NCBI RefSeq assembly: GCF_003337375.1
Contig: NZ_QPJD01000022.1
Coordinates: forward strand, 49,881-112,479
Length of the DNA: 62,599 nucleotides
Direction: 5' to 3'
DNA from: Paenibacillus prosopidis
GTDB lineage: Bacteria; Bacillota; Bacilli; Paenibacillales; Paenibacillaceae
A model generated the notes under the pieces. The model was not told where the DNA came from and searched no databases. It worked only from the letters and a program-made list of their open reading frames with translations. The translations under genes were made by a program, and so were the position numbers. This document shows, piece by piece, positions 43,301-50,170 of the stretch (positions within the stretch are counted from its first letter, which is position 1; each line of letters starts with the position of its first letter).

Positions 43301-43840
43301 TTACCTAGCTCGGTCACAGATAATCATCCAGGAGTTTATACTGTACGTCTCAGTGTAAAAGACAAACATGGACTTCCAAGTGAAAAAGATGCTGTTAAAA
43401 CAATAAATGTCTTAGATCTGAGGATAGAAGGACAGGTTAAACACACGGATCGATATGAAGAACTACGGCTAGCATACAACAAGAGCGTAAGTGGTGATGT
43501 TAACTCTCCTCGAACACCAAATATGTTTGTAGCAGGGGAAGCATTCGTTTTGGAAGCTACCACAACCAACACTGGTACGTCTGCAACAAAAGCAGCTAAA
43601 GTCTTAGTCGTTAGAGAGCCATTTGATTTTGGTGTTCTTCTCAGTTCAAAGACGAAAATTAATTGGTCAGGTAAAATGGTGGATACAACGTATAATGAAA
43701 AGCTTCCGGATGGTTCATACACGTTCACCTTTAATGCAACCTGGTCAAACGGACATGAAGAATCAGATGAAGTTATCATAAAAATAAAAGGAGACACGAG
43801 GATCTACCTAGACATTCATAGGCAAGAGACAAACACATAA
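37319..43840 (+). CDS. Giant multidomain secreted surface protein (2173 residues)
   Basis: TTG 37319 lies behind the GGAGG at the end of the SLH gene. After a signal peptide (to about residue 31) comes a unique N-terminal domain. A CARDB-like domain (PDLIIDPLVVQSDAWVGDSV, about 237-340), a Pro-rich linker (VPPPVTPPTP, about 442) and PKD-like domains follow. DQDGDGNFDEE near 680 looks like a calcium-binding loop. About 760-1240 resembles a beta-propeller. About 1255-1410 resembles a laminin-G/glucanase jelly roll, and more Ig/PKD units close the protein (PPVADFDWSPKPVYEGDAI near 1940). There is no LPXTG or SLH anchor. A sugar- or surface-binding adhesin is the natural reading; the ligand is unknown. 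Confidence 0.75.
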   Translation: MKQLLQKYLLLLISFLLIVTSLPLYGQVAAATNCPAPAAYSNEAKEYIDYYNIPLQSRNGKPLSEKFLLNQAGIGERAVVYGCPSDVADNDFDLGQYRYLGWDAEGNLYRNWKFRSDSRATLHVAKNWVSTPWATTVGTTKEIRKTNLSRDPEAASWLEKIVDPYKESPTFLQSYNRRKGTNWTGDTLLDYAIIQQKPTQFGPGVVQMWNIWEPDGSWWYEMFYIPAKPLDPPPEKPDLIIDPLVVQSDAWVGDSVPVKITTKNQGKENSGPFTVGIVGTSIKSEVISNVPPGAIKTVTVNVTSSTSGIKKITAKTDFGLAVAESNEDNNTKPFQVVFNKKNEPTSPVAIISHLEGDHRSEPELNMKPLDDPKLDDILSYSPGKEAITIREWKFKTPAGVTYNKKPVAKDFSAEGAYLVELRVTNSANKVSEWAQLTINAAAEPVPPPVTPPTPALKADIEFQPPIIVAGETSSLINHSDGLTGYTWKFSDNLTQVLPNTTDFEFINTTYLQPGNYSAEFTATDGVGSKRDTAVLQVIDPKPVAVVAGITRVIQGRDLAYPHHLLNSYTPLADRGVTIDFSKSETRYKKLTDASYTNGWFTNAPADLGEYSIEGKVYDSAGRVSDWGTLVLEVVPDAPPTIEVIAPLEAYRNNGFMLYMEADSPDGDILKSLVIEERYDQDGDGNFDEESWIKLYEGDFKTTHALNYNKVGKRQYRASVTEDYGMQGNSGIASTDILNYAPEVNFSAFGVTQQPGQGEDSGPPVTNYTASSIFRSWTLMKPYAGGNGDKLGWKADTTTIATKNAVMANFAVGYPNSGNGPNSRTKFQLASDIVGKPTWKLTSGSLIRTVFAGSRVYSYSQTYAAPTRTFNFTEHNAVTGEILRTFSIVTDDVLTFLNVGPDETFYFSDRTNYPADLDLVKIVSYDKFGVFKDTISFYRSAGSQDAIGTNIAFTEISPDGQSMYLGHRQAYGVTDTWGDFSMELRFYKYSLKDKYLVWEVSGEREYRGYYSNINMTYGNNGDVYFTYNFQDRYANSLQSLRGYITQVRANGVKSTVNLGGAAGLSHASVSDDGNYVFINYVQLSNSDEYANVIFHAIQSSTYSDGSPYFQTTYARSVVTSQDDWGHSYSEVALNANPLIFSDTNIYSQGRVVSSYNLFFNRWGNQIGTWVDAGASANVGKIFANANSEIIFPVFNPVGLTSYSDFNAPRKVSATLFNATKLSAIASTPDPGLTPVTWQEYAADYATPILPDGSLFVFYDKYVMPFVSASGTSGLKGINADTVEIVNDDWGGLLYDAGSIMKNYALEFSASVNDAANAKIIGAGFQIQNEKNMYAMEWSKDTLSLYRVVNGAKTLLKSAALTRNAFTSYPVKVESVNGIQRVYVNHSKVLEVADGTYLKGSAGLMSLGQPNAVFSNVKKTNYGDTYTEETYETVLVNDPIFYDKLFKDVENDPMGTEEWSYSHNPNFFENPEGLSVYNGQTYGSTINALEKAGVYEITFRAQDNPGLTAYRKWSEPVKKLLYVHRRPVAQPDIRFTGRVFAEGEALDYDTFDTSYDPDIAHLLSDKLFRTRWADETIWTTGKRQYYNRPGVELIVQEQVKDIHGAWSYWGQYIVFKDTLPPVNQTKPVMTISYPTGTTAAAPTVLAKEPSVTWTYFDAENDPQEMYRLSFNYADTNELALHLELEGSTLNYSMLAESIVPGRVVKVQGQVYSAGVWSDLSNIRYFVLDLPPETNLLSFNGPNAENPVYTNLNRPQLRVFTVDPENHPITAIDYEVFQASNGVKVADTNSATALANHTPAALADGLHYWRARAFDNYLWGKYSVNGFFFVDTVKPADVDEQLDVEPTAVTVTFNAFSDPDPSSGHATRTFYLQKVNTDGSVTNIDLNGDGTTEYSIPLALNRQSYTVSGLITGQEYRLTVLDYDVAGNEGHYAYIHFITNRPPVADFDWSPKPVYEGDAITLKNLSEDPDGDEMTYTWTINGPSGYYNKVFDTKDVILPSSVTDNHPGVYTVRLSVKDKHGLPSEKDAVKTINVLDLRIEGQVKHTDRYEELRLAYNKSVSGDVNSPRTPNMFVAGEAFVLEATTTNTGTSATKAAKVLVVREPFDFGVLLSSKTKINWSGKMVDTTYNEKLPDGSYTFTFNATWSNGHEESDEVIIKIKGDTRIYLDIHRQETNT

Positions 43841-43849
43841 TTTTATTCT

Positions 43850-43874
43850 AAGGGGCTGCAAGCTGCAGCCCCTT
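43850..43874 (+). terminator. Terminator after the giant surface gene
   Basis: AAGGGGCTGCA pairs with TGCAGCCCCTT around three bases, followed by AATTTTA. It closes the pilus and surface gene block. Confidence 0.8.
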
Positions 43875-43968
43875 AATTTTATAAAGGCCAGCTCAAAGAT
43901 ACACCCTTTTATCTTAATTTACGATACGATGACAAGCATGGATACCATCCGGCATGCCGGATGCTTTC

Positions 43969-44195
43969 GCGGCCTCTTTCACGGCACTTGCCACCTGATA
44001 GGAATGCTACCACACCCGCGTCTAGCTCAAGAGTTTTCCCGGCATATCCTCGCACGCTGCGGTATTCCAGTTTCCCTCTTGACCTAAACAGTTCTTCCAC
44101 TCATTACGCTGCTGGAAAACGCATCGTAACGAGCCTCCGGAAGAACTAGCTGGGGTATGGTATTCTGTGCCTGGGCGGCAAGCTATCCGGCCGCT
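43969..44195 (+). ncRNA. Structured leader RNA, copy B (orphan riboswitch candidate), before the PemK-like gene
   Basis: It has the same architecture as copy A at 36135-36308. The outer stem is GCGGCC (43969) with GGCCGC (44189-44194). Stem two is CTTGCC (43987-43992) with GGCAAG (44177-44182). Stem three is TCAAGAG (44027-44033) with CTCTTGA (44076-44082), around the same conserved internal loop (TTTTCCCGGCATATCCTCGC, then GGTATTCCAGTTTCC). Copy B carries an extra arm, GTTCTTCC with GGAAGAAC (about 44091-44147). It ends 10 bases before GGGAGG and TTG 44221. Compensatory differences between copies argue for selection on structure. Confidence 0.75.
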
Positions 44196-44220
44196 ACACT
44201 TAAATGGGAGGAAATATATC

Positions 44221-44973
44221 TTGTTTCCGATTAACAGAAGAGATATAAAGCTTCAAACAAAATTACCAACCGCGAAGGCCGACCAGGCAAACGCCAATCC
44301 GATTCTATATGACCAATGGAAGCTTAAAATGTGGAATATCATGGATCAGCTGCAAAAGGAGAGCGTATATAACTTAGGTCACTGGACTATCTTTCATGAC
44401 CGCTGGCTGGCTAATTTAACGGCATCTAAGGTGACAACGACGTATAATTACGGCGATATTGTAATGGTAGATCTGGGCGCAACTAATTTCGGATCGGAAC
44501 TGCAGTTTGAGCATCCTTGCATAGTACTCGTTAATGACTTTACTTCTGTGCTGGTGATTCCTTGTACATCGGTCAAGCCTCATAAAAAGAAGTATCCAGA
44601 TGAATTGGATGGGTTAGTAACTGATGGTTTCCGAAATCCGACTCGGATTCGCCTGCATGGAATCCGTTGGGTAGATAAGAAACGAATTACCCAAAAGGTT
44701 AGTGTAATAACGAACAAGGTGTTGATGAAATCGATTGATGAATATATCATCGGACAATTTCCGACTTATCACGCGCAGCTGCTTGATATGCATCATGAAA
44801 TGGCGCTCATCGAATACGAACTGCTACAAAGGAAAGCTGAGATTGAGGATCTAAAAATGAAGTTAGAGCTGGTCGAAGACTATGAACGCCTCTTCATGAA
44901 GCTGCAGAAAATGGCCGGAGCAGAAGTGCTTGCGGAAGCGGCGGCGGCAGTCGGCATTACACTTCCAAAGTGA
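44221..44973 (+). CDS. PemK/MazF-like protein with helical extensions
   Basis: A 250-residue protein. I use TTG 44221, nine bases after GGGAGG; the open frame reaches back to 44167 but runs through the structured RNA. A helical N-terminal 70 residues precede a PemK/MazF-type barrel: YGDIVMVDLGATNFGSE, HPCIVLVN, VIPCTSVKP, then RLHGIRWVDKKRI. The C-terminal 60 residues form a coiled coil ending in Ala-rich helices. MazF toxins are about 110 residues and cut RNA; this one is twice as long and no antitoxin gene is adjacent, so it may be a regulated RNA-binding relative. The RNA upstream is an unusual partner. Confidence 0.7.
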   Translation: MFPINRRDIKLQTKLPTAKADQANANPILYDQWKLKMWNIMDQLQKESVYNLGHWTIFHDRWLANLTASKVTTTYNYGDIVMVDLGATNFGSELQFEHPCIVLVNDFTSVLVIPCTSVKPHKKKYPDELDGLVTDGFRNPTRIRLHGIRWVDKKRITQKVSVITNKVLMKSIDEYIIGQFPTYHAQLLDMHHEMALIEYELLQRKAEIEDLKMKLELVEDYERLFMKLQKMAGAEVLAEAAAAVGITLPK

Positions 44974-45551
44974 GATTTTCCCTTGTTTTATAGAGTAAAA
45001 TATGGTATAGTACAGATAAGGGTTTAGTTCGCGGTAACGCGATATCACGGGTTGAAAAAAGCTGCTGCGTATGCGGGGCTTTTTTCTTTTTTAGGATCGT
45101 TCGAGGGAGATGCTGCTGCAGCATCTCTTTTTTTACTTAAAGAAACTGGTTTCTTTATTCCCTCACAGTATTGCTTCTCCTGTTTTCCACAGTAATCTCC
45201 TGTTATTTCTGTACTGAGAAAATAAAGTATTAGACTGGAATAATTGATTTGACGCGATTTATGCTTTAAAATATCGTCAGCTTTGCAGAAAAAGGTTTTA
45301 GACTGGAGCAGAATTGCAACTGCACGAGGCGGTTGCCGTCGTTGGCGCGCCGATCGCGATGCAGGGCTTCGACTCGGACTGTACGAGCTGCAGCAGCCGC
45401 CCGCCAAACCGGCGCTTCCGGCCAGCACTGGATAAATTAGGTAATTTTTTTAATCCCTACGGTGATATTGTTTAAAGATTTGTGCGTAGGTATTTGGATT
45501 GTGCTGTAGAATATGGAAGTTAGATATATATAACAGAGGGGATCAAACGAG
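44974..45551. other. Gene-free interval with terminator, GC-rich remnant and repeat boundary
   Basis: A terminator-like hairpin pairs AAAAAAGC (45055-45062) with GCTTTTTT (45078-45085). The 18-base left inverted repeat lies at 45217-45234. Bases 45330-45430 are much more GC-rich than their surroundings. In one forward frame they read as an interrupted stretch (ELQLHEAVAVVGAPIAMQGF) that looks like the remains of an unrelated, probably chromosomal, gene. TTAGACTGGA occurs at 45230 and again at 45298. No intact gene is supported. Confidence 0.5.
45217..45234 (+). repeat. Left 18-bp inverted repeat flanking the nuclease-helicase gene
   Basis: AGAAAATAAAGTATTAGA here is the exact reverse complement of 47160-47177, on the other side of the gene at 45552-47045. 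Related words containing AAGTATTAGAC occur at 59678-59695 and, inverted, at 62551-62568. They may be element boundaries. Confidence 0.7.
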
Positions 45552-47045
45552 ATGCGCTCGATGAACTTAAAATCTTATGGTGATGTATTTCATAATCTGG
45601 ATCAAGCCCGATTCAATAAATACCTGGAGTATTTTGGTGTTAAGGTTAAACCTCAGGAGGGGCAGGATATTTTTGAGTTTGTCAAAAAAATTGTCGCTAA
45701 TAATGGACTGCGTTCCGATCAGTTAGATGAATTTTTTATTGGCTATGAAATTCCGCAAATATCGAAAGAGTTTGATCTATTACGGTTTGGAAACAATTTT
45801 ACGTTAGATATAGAATTAAAACACACCAGTACGCCTGAAAAAATAACCAAGCAGTTAATCCAAAACAAATACTACCTAAGAGCGCTAGGCAAACCAGTAA
45901 AAATCTATGCTTACATTGTTCAGACTGAAGAAGTATTTGAATTGGACGAGGACGACAATTTATTATTGAGTAACCTTTCAGCATTAAAGACTGACATCGA
46001 GATTCAAGATCATCTTTTCGTTCAGGATATTGACGCTCTGTTTAAGCCAAGCGTATATCTGGTTTCTCCATTAAACTCCACGGAGAAGTTTATGACCGGG
46101 AGCTATTTCCTAAATGATAACCAGTTGGCAACGAAAAGAGATATCCTTAAAATAGTTTCTTCAAACACTATTCCTTATGTGGCTATTGAAGGGAGACCAG
46201 GAACCGGAAAAACGCTGTTGACCTATGATATTGCAAAGGATTTAATTGCTCTAAACTGGAATGTCTGTTTATTCCATTGTGGTAATCTCGGACAAGGACA
46301 CCATGATTTGCGTAAATCTTATTCTTGGAATGTACATTCAATCAAGAACATTGAGTTTGCCTTATCACGTACCCCCAAATACGATTTAATCATTATTGAC
46401 GAGACACAACGGATTTATAGTGAACAATTAGAAAGAATCATCCAATACGTTAGCGAAAATAATGTGAAGTGTATTTTTTCATATGATCCGGATCAGGTAT
46501 TTACTTCTAAAGAAGCGAGGCGGGATTCTGCAGGGAAAATAGAGAAATTGAATCATAAAAAATATCTACTCACCGAGAGAATTCGAACGAACAAGGAAAT
46601 TGCAGCCTTTATTATTAATTTGTTTGATCGAAATAAAATTCATCCCACGATGAAATATAAAAACATTCATCTGCAATACTTTAATAATCCTGACTCCTTG
46701 AGATTCTTCTTAGAAAAGTTGAAAATGAATGATTACGAAGTAATTGACTATACTACGTCAAGTTACAATCTGTTATCGTATGATAAATATCAGGTAGGAG
46801 ATAAAAACGCACATGCGGTTATTGGGCAAGAGTTTGATAAAGTCGCTGTTGTCATAAACCAGAATTTTCATTACGACCAAGACGGAAAACTCGTATCAAA
46901 AAGGGAGTCAGGGGCTCCTGACTATCGCTTGGATAAAATGCTTTACCAGAAGCTTACCAGGGCTCGGCAGGAGATCACGATCATAATTTACAAAAATGTG
47001 TCTTTGCTCGATGCTTGTCTTAAAATACTGGGGGAAAAACTTTAA
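45552..47045 (+). CDS. Nuclease-helicase fusion (DUF2075/Schlafen-helicase-like), defence candidate
   Basis: A 497-residue protein. The N-terminal part (about 60-120: FDLLRFGNNFTLDIELKHTS) fits a PD-(D/E)xK nuclease core with Asp then Glu-Leu-Lys. The C-terminal two thirds form a superfamily 1-like helicase with the P-loop EGRPGTGKTLL near 213-223, DLIIIDETQRIY near 280, and late motifs VIGQEFDKVAVVIN and LDKMLYQKLTRARQEITI. DUF2075 and related helicases often occur in phage-defence islands. It stands alone between perfect 18-bp inverted repeats, so it may have arrived as a small mobile module. ATG 45552 is preceded by GAGGGG at 45536. Confidence 0.75.
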   Translation: MRSMNLKSYGDVFHNLDQARFNKYLEYFGVKVKPQEGQDIFEFVKKIVANNGLRSDQLDEFFIGYEIPQISKEFDLLRFGNNFTLDIELKHTSTPEKITKQLIQNKYYLRALGKPVKIYAYIVQTEEVFELDEDDNLLLSNLSALKTDIEIQDHLFVQDIDALFKPSVYLVSPLNSTEKFMTGSYFLNDNQLATKRDILKIVSSNTIPYVAIEGRPGTGKTLLTYDIAKDLIALNWNVCLFHCGNLGQGHHDLRKSYSWNVHSIKNIEFALSRTPKYDLIIIDETQRIYSEQLERIIQYVSENNVKCIFSYDPDQVFTSKEARRDSAGKIEKLNHKKYLLTERIRTNKEIAAFIINLFDRNKIHPTMKYKNIHLQYFNNPDSLRFFLEKLKMNDYEVIDYTTSSYNLLSYDKYQVGDKNAHAVIGQEFDKVAVVINQNFHYDQDGKLVSKRESGAPDYRLDKMLYQKLTRARQEITIIIYKNVSLLDACLKILGEKL

Positions 47046-47159
47046 ACCGAAGCTGCCCGTCATACCGGCCGCGCCGAAACGACACTTCCGGAAGAACAAA
47101 TCAAGAGTGCGAGTTGCTACTATAAGAGCACCGAAGTGCCAGTTTACAACTTTATTTTC

Positions 47160-47177
47160 TCTAATACTTTATTTTCT
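47160..47177 (-). repeat. Right 18-bp inverted repeat flanking the nuclease-helicase gene
   Basis: Exact inverted match to 45217-45234. It falls 115 bases after the helicase stop, beyond a short GC-rich stretch (47045-47090) that also differs in base composition from its neighbours. Confidence 0.7.
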
Positions 47178-47241
47178 TTTGACAATTTCAATGATAATCA
47201 ATTGAGGTGGTGTTATTACAGAGCCTAGTTCTAAATTCCAT

Positions 47242-48267
47242 ATGGTAGTAATCATCTTGGAGGGAATTACTTTCTTTTATCGAAACAATTTGTCGGATGG
47301 AATTTTGGATGTTAATGGAGCGGATGAAAAAGTGGATGCTGACCTAATTGAGATTGCGCGGTTCGATATTCGTGAAGCTATGAGAAAAGAGATTTTAAAA
47401 AATCAAAATGTTATTGATGGTCATCTCGTGAATAGAAGTACTCCTCGCTCTATAAAAGAGGTAGTATTCTACGCCATGGCTCGAAATAATGCAATTATTA
47501 ACTTTCTAAAGTTATTAGACCCAGCTCCAGAAAATCTTCATGACAATGTTCCAAGTAATGAAGATTATTGGATTATGATGCGCAAGGTCGGTGCAAGTAA
47601 ATATCCACTCCAGGTAAAACGCAGAGCCGAATGGGATCTTTACTATGATTACACTCATGACGATTACAAGAGACATCGCTTCTGGTGGGTGCTATTAATC
47701 ATCTTTATTGGTTGGGGTCTTTATTCAAGCTATGATGAACCTAGTTCTTATTCAAGTTCTTCATCTGGACATAACAATACCTTCGGTTCTGAAGGCATCT
47801 CCAGGGGGAATTCGGGTTCCAAATCTGACTCTGATTCACCACAAGTCAAAGATAATTCAGGTCAATCTGGATTTGGAAACGGTGGTGTAAGCGGTTCTGA
47901 TAGTGCAGATGGGGATGACGAAACGTTCTCAATAAATTCGAATGATCGACCGGTCCTCTCATATAGAGAATCACTAACTATAGGCGCCCACTATTTTCTT
48001 CCGAATAGCGGCGGCAATGGTTACTTCACGATCGCGCCTGGCGATCGGGTGGAAACATTCAGTGGCGAGCAGATAAATATTGATTTCGATGTCCCTATTG
48101 AATCGGATCCTTTAATAAAGCTCAACGACCTGGAGATTGATGGCTGGTCAACTGCAACCAATCCCAATATCACTTGGATCACTTTCACCGCAGTTGAAGG
48201 CGAGAATAAGGTAAGCATTAAGGTTGATGATTCGAATTACGAATATTTCTTTGATGCTGAAAAATAA
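47242..48267 (+). CDS. Single-pass membrane protein with Ser/Gly linker and extracellular beta domain
   Basis: A frame of 341 residues with a cytoplasmic N-terminal domain (about 1-150), one membrane helix (WWVLLIIFIGWGLYSS), a Ser/Gly/Asp-rich linker of about 80 residues, and a C-terminal beta-sandwich-like domain. The start is uncertain. ATG 47242 has no ribosome binding site, whereas GAGGTGGTG at 47204-47212 stands just before an in-frame ATT at 47215 that would add nine residues. The TGA at 47203 bars longer forms. I recognise no family. It may sense an external signal. Confidence 0.55.
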   Translation: MVVIILEGITFFYRNNLSDGILDVNGADEKVDADLIEIARFDIREAMRKEILKNQNVIDGHLVNRSTPRSIKEVVFYAMARNNAIINFLKLLDPAPENLHDNVPSNEDYWIMMRKVGASKYPLQVKRRAEWDLYYDYTHDDYKRHRFWWVLLIIFIGWGLYSSYDEPSSYSSSSSGHNNTFGSEGISRGNSGSKSDSDSPQVKDNSGQSGFGNGGVSGSDSADGDDETFSINSNDRPVLSYRESLTIGAHYFLPNSGGNGYFTIAPGDRVETFSGEQINIDFDVPIESDPLIKLNDLEIDGWSTATNPNITWITFTAVEGENKVSIKVDDSNYEYFFDAEK

Positions 48268-48289
48268 AATAATACCCAATTTAATAAAC

Positions 48290-48322
48290 AATGGCCTGCA
48301 GTTGGACCAACTGCGGGCCATT
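48290..48322 (+). terminator. Terminator after the membrane-protein gene
   Basis: AATGGCCTGCAGTTGG pairs with CAACTGCGGGCCATT, followed by CTTTTC, 22 bases after the stop. Confidence 0.8.
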
Positions 48323-48470
48323 CTTTTCTTGCGTAGCTTTGGTTAAGCTGTAGCCTCTCCTACACATGGTTTTCTCTTTCAAGAACGACATCCGGCAGGC
48401 TCATGCTAATTCACTGGGCTTCGCAGTTGCGTTCAAACAAGCAAGGATCCAAACCCACCTCAGATAACAA

Positions 48471-48509
48471 GAGCCGCCAGTCTTCTCGAAAAGAGAAGAT
48501 CAGCGGCTT
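48471..48509 (+). terminator. Second terminator before the XRE-primase operon
   Basis: GAGCCGC and TCTTCTC pair with AGAGAAGA and GCGGCTT around GAAA, followed by TTTTCTT. No gene is evident between the two terminators. Confidence 0.75.
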
Positions 48510-48569
48510 TTTCTTATTGGCTGCTCGTGATCATATTGGCCAGCTTCTGTATATTTTTGTATGGAAAAG

Positions 48570-48598
48570 TTGCATAATTATTCAATTTTTGATATAAT
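48570..48598 (+). promoter_or_regulatory. Sigma-A-type promoter of the XRE-primase-Fic operon
   Basis: TTGCAT at 48570-48575, a 17-base spacer, and a perfect TATAAT at 48593-48598. The first gene starts at 48648. Confidence 0.75.
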
Positions 48599-48647
48599 TG
48601 TATTGAAGTGAAATGCAATTTTTTTTAGATTGTTATGGAGGGGTTTT

Positions 48648-48950
48648 ATGAGCTTTGGAGAGTATATACGATCCTTGCGGACCGGTAAGGGCTTTAGTCA
48701 AGTTGAAGTGGCTGAAATGGCGAACGTGACAACTCCTTATTTGAGCAAGATCGAAAAAGATAGGGTTCCACCGCCATCGGAAGATGTATTGATCCGCCTA
48801 GCACTGGCATTATCCGAGGATACGCATAGAATGATCGTTCGAGCCGGTAAAATCCCATCGGACTTCCAGGATGTTATTTTACAGGACGAAGAAGCGTTCA
48901 AATATTTGAAAAAGAAATGCAGGGCAAAGATAACTGCAAACGGAGGATAA
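48648..48950 (+). CDS. XRE-family regulator heading the primase-Fic operon
   Basis: A 100-residue protein starting at ATG 48648 after GGAGGGG. Residues 3-60 form a Cro/C1 helix-turn-helix (FSQVEVAEMANVTTPYLSKI). The C-terminal 35 residues (IVRAGKIPSDFQDVIL) are typical of short XRE proteins with a HipB-like tail. It stops four bases before the primase gene. It probably represses its own operon from the promoter just upstream. Confidence 0.85.
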   Translation: MSFGEYIRSLRTGKGFSQVEVAEMANVTTPYLSKIEKDRVPPPSEDVLIRLALALSEDTHRMIVRAGKIPSDFQDVILQDEEAFKYLKKKCRAKITANGG

Positions 48951-48954
48951 AACA

Positions 48955-50121
48955 ATGGCAGTTCATTTCACAGAGAAGTATATCGACATTGTGCTTTCCA
49001 GTATCGACATGATGGAAGTTATGAAAAATCACGGATACCAGACGAAGGCTGGCGTAGGAGATAACAATTACTACGTAGCGGATTTTTGTTGCGGGAAGAA
49101 TGATTTTGATAATGGACGAATCAAGAAAAAGACGCAAACTTGGAAATGTCTCTCCTGTGGGGTAGGCGGGAATGCGATCCATTTTCTTACGAAAGTCGTC
49201 GGAAAAACTTTCTATGATGCGATGGTGGAGCTGTCCGATATGGCTGGAATGAATCTGCCTGTTGAGGATCCGAAAGCACTTACTGAGCAGAAACGTAAAA
49301 GTTTAGCCCTTAAATTAGCAGCAGATTTTTACCACTCTCAAAATAATTATGAGTACTTGGTATCACGTGGGATTTCATTAGATGTTTTAAAAAAAGCGAG
49401 AGCCGGTTATGCGCCAGGAGGACGGGCGCTGAGAAATCATCTTGAACAACAAGGGTTCACGAAAGAAGAATTGAATACATTCAAGCTAATTAATCACAAA
49501 GGGCTAGATACCTTTTTCTATCGCGCTATTATTCCGGTGTACCGTAATGGAAAAGTCATTGATCTGTATGGGCGTGCCGTGAATGACGAAAAGACTAGCG
49601 TTAAGCACTTGTACTTGTATGGCGATGACATCCTAGGAGGATACGATCAGTTAAAAGAAAACATTGTACTAATATTTGAGTCAGCAATCGACCGGCTTGT
49701 GGCGGAAAGTGCAGGGTTAACGAACGGCGTAGATACTGGCGGCGCAAAGAAGTTTATTTTGGATCATGCACGTTTACTACGTAAAAAAGGTGTTGTAAAT
49801 ACATTCACCATCTATGACGGCGATAAGGCCGGTCGTGAGGGATCATTGACTGTAGGGGAACTGCTTCTAATTGAAGGTATCAAGAATTGGGTTGCGGAGC
49901 TTCCGGAGGGGAAGGATCCGGCCAACATGATTCAAAAGGAAGGTAAAGATGCATTCCAGGCTGCCATTCACGGTTCTAAAAACTTTAAAATGTTCAAGAT
50001 GTACCATGAGCTTGACAAGTATTCGCTTGACGATCTTGAGACGTATTTGGCCCACAGAAAGAAACAGCCTGCTGCAGCTGCAGTTTCTCAGGCTATGGAG
50101 GGTCTTGCCGTAACCGGATAA
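48955..50121 (+). CDS. DnaG-like primase with CHC2-type zinc finger and TOPRIM domain
   Basis: A 388-residue plasmid or phage-type primase. The N-terminal zinc finger shows Cys45-Cys46 then WKCLSCGVGGNAIHFL with Cys65 and Cys68. The usual CPFH at the first half is replaced by FCCGKND, so the His ligand is absent. The TOPRIM part has LIFESAIDRLVAES near 239 and TIYDGDKAGREG near 284, the Glu and the DxD metal residues. It should make RNA primers, perhaps for lagging-strand or recipient-strand synthesis after transfer. It lacks the helicase-binding C-terminus of chromosomal DnaG. Confidence 0.82.
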   Translation: MAVHFTEKYIDIVLSSIDMMEVMKNHGYQTKAGVGDNNYYVADFCCGKNDFDNGRIKKKTQTWKCLSCGVGGNAIHFLTKVVGKTFYDAMVELSDMAGMNLPVEDPKALTEQKRKSLALKLAADFYHSQNNYEYLVSRGISLDVLKKARAGYAPGGRALRNHLEQQGFTKEELNTFKLINHKGLDTFFYRAIIPVYRNGKVIDLYGRAVNDEKTSVKHLYLYGDDILGGYDQLKENIVLIFESAIDRLVAESAGLTNGVDTGGAKKFILDHARLLRKKGVVNTFTIYDGDKAGREGSLTVGELLLIEGIKNWVAELPEGKDPANMIQKEGKDAFQAAIHGSKNFKMFKMYHELDKYSLDDLETYLAHRKKQPAAAAVSQAMEGLAVTG

Positions 50122-50170
50122 CAAAGTACGGACAATTAATAAAACTTTACCCAAAAGGGGCTGCTACCAA

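Noticed and set aside
45045..45428. Minus-strand frame of 127 residues in the GC-rich patch
   Set aside because: It crosses a terminator and the inverted-repeat border, and its composition reflects a remnant rather than a gene.
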